Below are positions 31,102 through 33,731 of a stretch of 33,731 bases of DNA, piece by piece (the stretch's first letter is position 1; every line of letters starts with the position of its first letter). This DNA comes from Clostridia bacterium. Its GTDB lineage: Bacteria > Bacillota > Clostridia > Christensenellales > CAG-314. The stretch spans positions 1 to 33,731 of the forward strand of contig JAGBWW010000025.1 in NCBI GenBank assembly GCA_017629595.1. Reading direction: 5' to 3'. The position numbers were made by a program, and so were the translations under genes. The notes below the pieces were generated by a model. The model saw only the letters and a program-made list of their open reading frames with translations, did not search any database and was not told where the DNA came from.

Positions 31102-31248
31102 ATGACCTGTGACAATTGCAAAGAACAACAAAAAGGTTTTCGCTCGTACGTATGTAAAAAATGTCGCAAAAGATATTGTGATCTTTGCGCAAGCGTATTG
31201 GGATTTACCTGTCCAAATTGTTTGGAAGAATTACTTTATACAAGTTAA
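31102..31248 (+). CDS. Eight-cysteine mini-protein, probable double zinc site
   Basis: A 48-aa protein, MTCDNCKEQQKG to ELLYTS, with four CxxC pairs (C3/C6, C18/C21, C26/C29, C37/C40). The spacing suggests two zinc sites, as in a double zinc ribbon or a RING/B-box-like cross-brace. I do not recognise its family or function. It has an excellent AGGAGG site 8 nt before the ATG, which supports a real gene. It stands alone between the hpt terminator and the yycJ-like promoter; the -10 region upstream is unclear (TATAAA near 31055). Confidence 0.75.
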   Translation: MTCDNCKEQQKGFRSYVCKKCRKRYCDLCASVLGFTCPNCLEELLYTS

Positions 31249-31266
31249 TTTATTTTTAAGGCAGTA

Positions 31267-31295
31267 TTGCAAAACGAACGGCGTTGTGTTATAAT
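31267..31295 (+). promoter_or_regulatory. Promoter of yycJ-like gene, leaderless arrangement
   Basis: TTGCAA, 17-bp spacer, perfect TATAAT. The -10 box ends 7 nt before the ATG at 31303 and no Shine-Dalgarno is present. Confidence 0.75.
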
Positions 31296-31302
31296 ACAAT
31301 TT

Positions 31303-32079
31303 ATGAAATTCACGTCGCTCTATTCTGGAAGCAAAGGAAATTGCTATTTAATACAAAGCAAAGAGGCTAACGTTCTTGTGGACTGTGGGCTTTCTTTGGC
31401 TATGATAAAAGAACGTCTTGCCGAAATGCATTTGTCTTTCAAGTGTATATCGGCAGTTTTCGTTACCCACGAACACACCGATCACGTCAGCGCACTTCCC
31501 CAATTGGAATTGTTTGAAAAAGTGCCTATTTTTGCTCACGAAAAGGGAGCAAAAGCCATTGCCGAAAAAACAATGTGCAAAAGCATCAACACAATTGGTG
31601 CATCGTTGCAATTCAAAGATATGACGGTGGACACCATTAGTTGCAGTCACGACGCATCTTTTTGTTGTGGTTACCGATTTACCGACCAAACTGGCTCGGT
31701 AGGAATTATCGCCGACACAGGTTCGCTTCCCGTTGGTATCGTGGAGTTTTTGTCGCCGTGCAAAACAATTTTGATAGAATCCAACCACGATGAAGATATG
31801 TTGATGGGTGGAAACTATCCGTACAAACTTAAACAACGCATTTTGTCGGAAAAAGGACATCTTTCCAACAAACAAGCAGGGCAAATCATCAAAAGGCTTG
31901 TTGAAAACAAATGTGCAGTCAAAAACATTGTTTTGGGACACGTTTCTCAAAACAACAATATGCCCGAACTTGCCTTTTACAACGTAGTAAAAATTTTGGA
32001 AAATATGGGACTTTACGAAGGTAAAGATTTAAACGTTTGCGTTGCATTGCAAGATAAAAGGAGTCCCACTTTTGAATAA
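31303..32079 (+). CDS. yycJ: YycJ/WalJ-like metallo-beta-lactamase fold hydrolase
   Basis: A 258-aa MBL-fold hydrolase. It begins MKFTSLYSGSKGNCYLIQS and has the metal motif THEHTDHVSAL (HxHxDH), then IIADTG, IESNHD and the closing LGHVSQNNN, as in YycJ/WalJ. In Bacillus the family sits with the walKR genes and has been linked to DNA end processing; no walKR is here. The start at 31303 keeps the conserved N-terminus; an earlier alternative start would lie upstream of the -10 box. It leads the yycJ-CPBP-rlmH group, and its last codons hold the next gene's ribosome site. Confidence 0.9.
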   Translation: MKFTSLYSGSKGNCYLIQSKEANVLVDCGLSLAMIKERLAEMHLSFKCISAVFVTHEHTDHVSALPQLELFEKVPIFAHEKGAKAIAEKTMCKSINTIGASLQFKDMTVDTISCSHDASFCCGYRFTDQTGSVGIIADTGSLPVGIVEFLSPCKTILIESNHDEDMLMGGNYPYKLKQRILSEKGHLSNKQAGQIIKRLVENKCAVKNIVLGHVSQNNNMPELAFYNVVKILENMGLYEGKDLNVCVALQDKRSPTFE

Positions 32080-32947
32080 TCTTATCAACAGACAACACTC
32101 ATATTCGGCTTTTGCTTTTTCCGTTGCCTTTTCCTTGTTTGCAGGCCTTTTGATTTCGGGATTGTTTACCCTATCTGACTCTACCGAAATGTATTGGTTT
32201 GCAAACGCATTGTACTCTTGTGTGCTTGGTGGAAGCGCAATTTTGTTTTGCAAAATGCAAGGAATTGACTTTTACAACAGCGTAAAGGTTTCTTCGGCTC
32301 GTTGGTACGATTTTGTGTTTGTGGCGGTTGCCGTGTTTGTTACCATAAACTTTGCCACTCCTATAAACACGTGGTTTTGCTCCTTTTTGGAAAGCATTGC
32401 CCCCAATTACAGCGCAGGCGTGAGCATTCCCGAAGACAGCACTTGGGTGCAGTTGATTGGCGTTGTATGTGTATTGGCAGCCATCAACGAGGAAATTTTG
32501 TTCCGTGGAGTTATTGCAAACGGACTTCTTTCAGGCAACCCCGCCAAAGGAATAATCATTTCGGCACTTTTGTTTGCCCTTTTCCACATGAATCCTGCAC
32601 AAACGTTGCCTCAATTTGTTTTGGGTTGCGTTTTTGCCGTTGGATATTACAAATCTCAAAGCATCGTTGTCCCCATTTTTGCGCACTTTTTCAGCAATCT
32701 TTCGGCATTGCTTTTGAGCGAGTTTGTGGAGCCTTATGGTTTTTATGAAAACTACGCCACGGAATTGGCAATCGTTGGCGCAATAGTGTTTGCAGTCATT
32801 TTCTTTGCTTATTGCTTCTTTGCACCTAAAAAAGGCGAAAAGGAAAAATTTGAACAACCCAAGGTTTCTGCGCCAATTTGGGTAGGCTTTGCCTTTGCCA
32901 TTTTGTGGTGTTTATTCAATTGGGTAGGAAATATGGTGCTGGTATGA
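32072..32947 (+). CDS. CPBP-family intramembrane glutamic endopeptidase
   Basis: A 291-aa multi-helix membrane protein of the CPBP (CAAX protease/bacteriocin-processing) family. The active-site motifs EEILFRG, FALFHMNP and FAHFFSN are all present. Members cleave membrane-bound peptides or act in bacteriocin self-immunity; the target here is unknown. I choose a TTG start at 32072, because AAAAGGAG ends 8 nt before it. It overlaps the yycJ-like gene by 8 bp and its TGA overlaps the rlmH ATG. An earlier TTG at 32042 has no ribosome site. Confidence 0.88.
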   Translation: MNNLINRQHSYSAFAFSVAFSLFAGLLISGLFTLSDSTEMYWFANALYSCVLGGSAILFCKMQGIDFYNSVKVSSARWYDFVFVAVAVFVTINFATPINTWFCSFLESIAPNYSAGVSIPEDSTWVQLIGVVCVLAAINEEILFRGVIANGLLSGNPAKGIIISALLFALFHMNPAQTLPQFVLGCVFAVGYYKSQSIVVPIFAHFFSNLSALLLSEFVEPYGFYENYATELAIVGAIVFAVIFFAYCFFAPKKGEKEKFEQPKVSAPIWVGFAFAILWCLFNWVGNMVLV

Positions 32948-33417
32948 TAAAAGTAAAGGTCGTATGCGTTGGCAAGGTAAAGGAAAAATATTTTTCCCAA
33001 GCCATTGACGAATATTCAAAAAGATTGTCAAGATTTTGCTCTTTTGAAATAATTGAAGTTGCCGAAAGCAATTTGCCGTTGAAACCAAGCCCTGCGCAAA
33101 TTCAACAATGTGTTGAACAAGAAGGGCAAAGACTTGTTGAAAAATGCTCAGGATACGTAATTGCTTGTGATTTGCATCACGAACAATGGTCCAGTGAAGA
33201 ATTCAGCAAAAAGTTGCAACAAATCAAGTTGACAAACTCCACCGTAACTTTTTTGATTGGTGGCAGTTATGGTTTAAGTTCCCAAGCAAAACAAAAAGCA
33301 AACGCTTATTTTTGTTTTGGCAACGTTACGTTGCCCCACACCCTTGCACGAGTGGTGTTGTGCGAACAAATTTATCGTGCATTTATGTTAGAAACCAATT
33401 CTTGCTATCACAAATAA
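32944..33417 (+). CDS. rlmH: 23S rRNA (pseudouridine1915-N3)-methyltransferase
   Basis: A 157-aa SPOUT methyltransferase that modifies pseudouridine 1915 in helix 69 of 23S rRNA. It begins MIKVKVVCVGKVKEKYF, with FLIGGSYGLS as the cofactor-binding motif, and ends in the family's YHK tail. The length is standard. The ATG overlaps the upstream TGA (ATGA). The yycJ-rlmH neighbourhood is typical of Firmicutes, where rlmH lies near the end of the walKR group. Confidence 0.96.
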   Translation: MIKVKVVCVGKVKEKYFSQAIDEYSKRLSRFCSFEIIEVAESNLPLKPSPAQIQQCVEQEGQRLVEKCSGYVIACDLHHEQWSSEEFSKKLQQIKLTNSTVTFLIGGSYGLSSQAKQKANAYFCFGNVTLPHTLARVVLCEQIYRAFMLETNSCYHK

Positions 33418-33427
33418 CGAGGTAATT

Positions 33428-33731
33428 ATGAAACACTTGTTGGCACCCCAAGAGATTTGGGAAAAGGTTATTGACGAACAGGTCAATTTAGAAGAAGAAA
33501 TCGTCTTAAAAAGACAAGAGGACGACGTCATTGTTGAAAGGGTATATTTCAACGGTGCTGTTCGTGGTCTTTCCAAAACTCGCATACATGGTGTCGCTTG
33601 TTACAAACCTAGCAAAAAGCCCCTTACGGCATTGTTGTTTGTTGGAATTACTGGCGAAATCAACATGGAAGAGTTAAAAACAATTGCAAGAAGTGGCTTT
33701 TACGCTTTCCAAATTGACTATTTGGGACAAA
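33428..33731 (+). CDS. Partial gene, possible alpha/beta hydrolase
   Basis: The first 101 residues of a gene cut by the window end. It starts MKHLLAPQEIWEKVIDEQ with GAGG 5 nt upstream. The segment LTALLFVGITGE followed by IARSGFYAFQIDYLG resembles the beta-strand and oxyanion region of acetyl xylan esterase or other alpha/beta hydrolases, but the nucleophile is not in view. It lies 10 bp after rlmH, on the same strand. The assignment is tentative. Confidence 0.5.
   Translation, partial: MKHLLAPQEIWEKVIDEQVNLEEEIVLKRQEDDVIVERVYFNGAVRGLSKTRIHGVACYKPSKKPLTALLFVGITGEINMEELKTIARSGFYAFQIDYLGQ

Overview
The window is about 34 kb of low-GC DNA with Shine-Dalgarno sites, many U-tract hairpin terminators, spmA/spmB, feoAB, a TatD/radical SAM/QueH cluster and heavy use of TTG for leucine. 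This fits an uncultured Clostridia-like Firmicute (possibly Christensenellales-type gut bacteria). The phylum is fairly secure; the order is a guess. TAA, TGA and TAG all end intact genes, so the genetic code is standard.

The centre is a probable chromosomal origin. dnaA (leftward) and dnaN (rightward) are divergent instead of being in the usual co-directional dnaA-dnaN order. The AT-rich 385 bp between them carries two consensus and three near-consensus DnaA boxes and a CTA triplet run that looks like DnaA-trios. Nearly all genes left of it read left, and most genes right of it read right, as expected for two leading strands leaving an origin near 16.7-17.0 kb.

Left arm, outward from the origin: dnaA; an uppP-glf envelope/glycan operon; a 44-aa zinc ribbon protein; a TetR gene divergent from a feoA-feoB-FeoB-associated operon; an aldo/keto reductase with two 4Fe-4S clusters; a LytS-type histidine kinase with a REC-SARP-like response regulator; a protein joining a degenerate HD-GYP to a degenerate EAL domain, translationally coupled to an unrecognised Lys-rich protein; a small membrane protein; tspO; and the 3' part of an ArsB/NhaD-like permease broken by an in-frame TAG.

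Right arm: dnaN; a 517-bp gap with two terminators and a consensus promoter driving a possible ~66-nt RNA; argS; a heterodimeric ABC exporter; a leftward metG-tatD-radical SAM-queH operon; spmA-spmB; tilS-hpt; an 8-cysteine mini-protein; and a yycJ-like hydrolase-CPBP protease-rlmH group running into a truncated possible hydrolase gene.

Most notable: (1) argS, tilS, the yycJ-like gene and probably spmA have a promoter whose -10 box ends 6-8 nt before the ATG and no Shine-Dalgarno, so they look leaderless; (2) the divergent dnaA/dnaN origin with candidate DnaA-trios and a DnaA whose base-contacting Asp is His; (3) phased TTGTTACT repeats next to a -10 box in front of the degenerate HD-GYP/EAL gene, close to a SARP-type regulator; (4) the possible small RNA upstream of argS.
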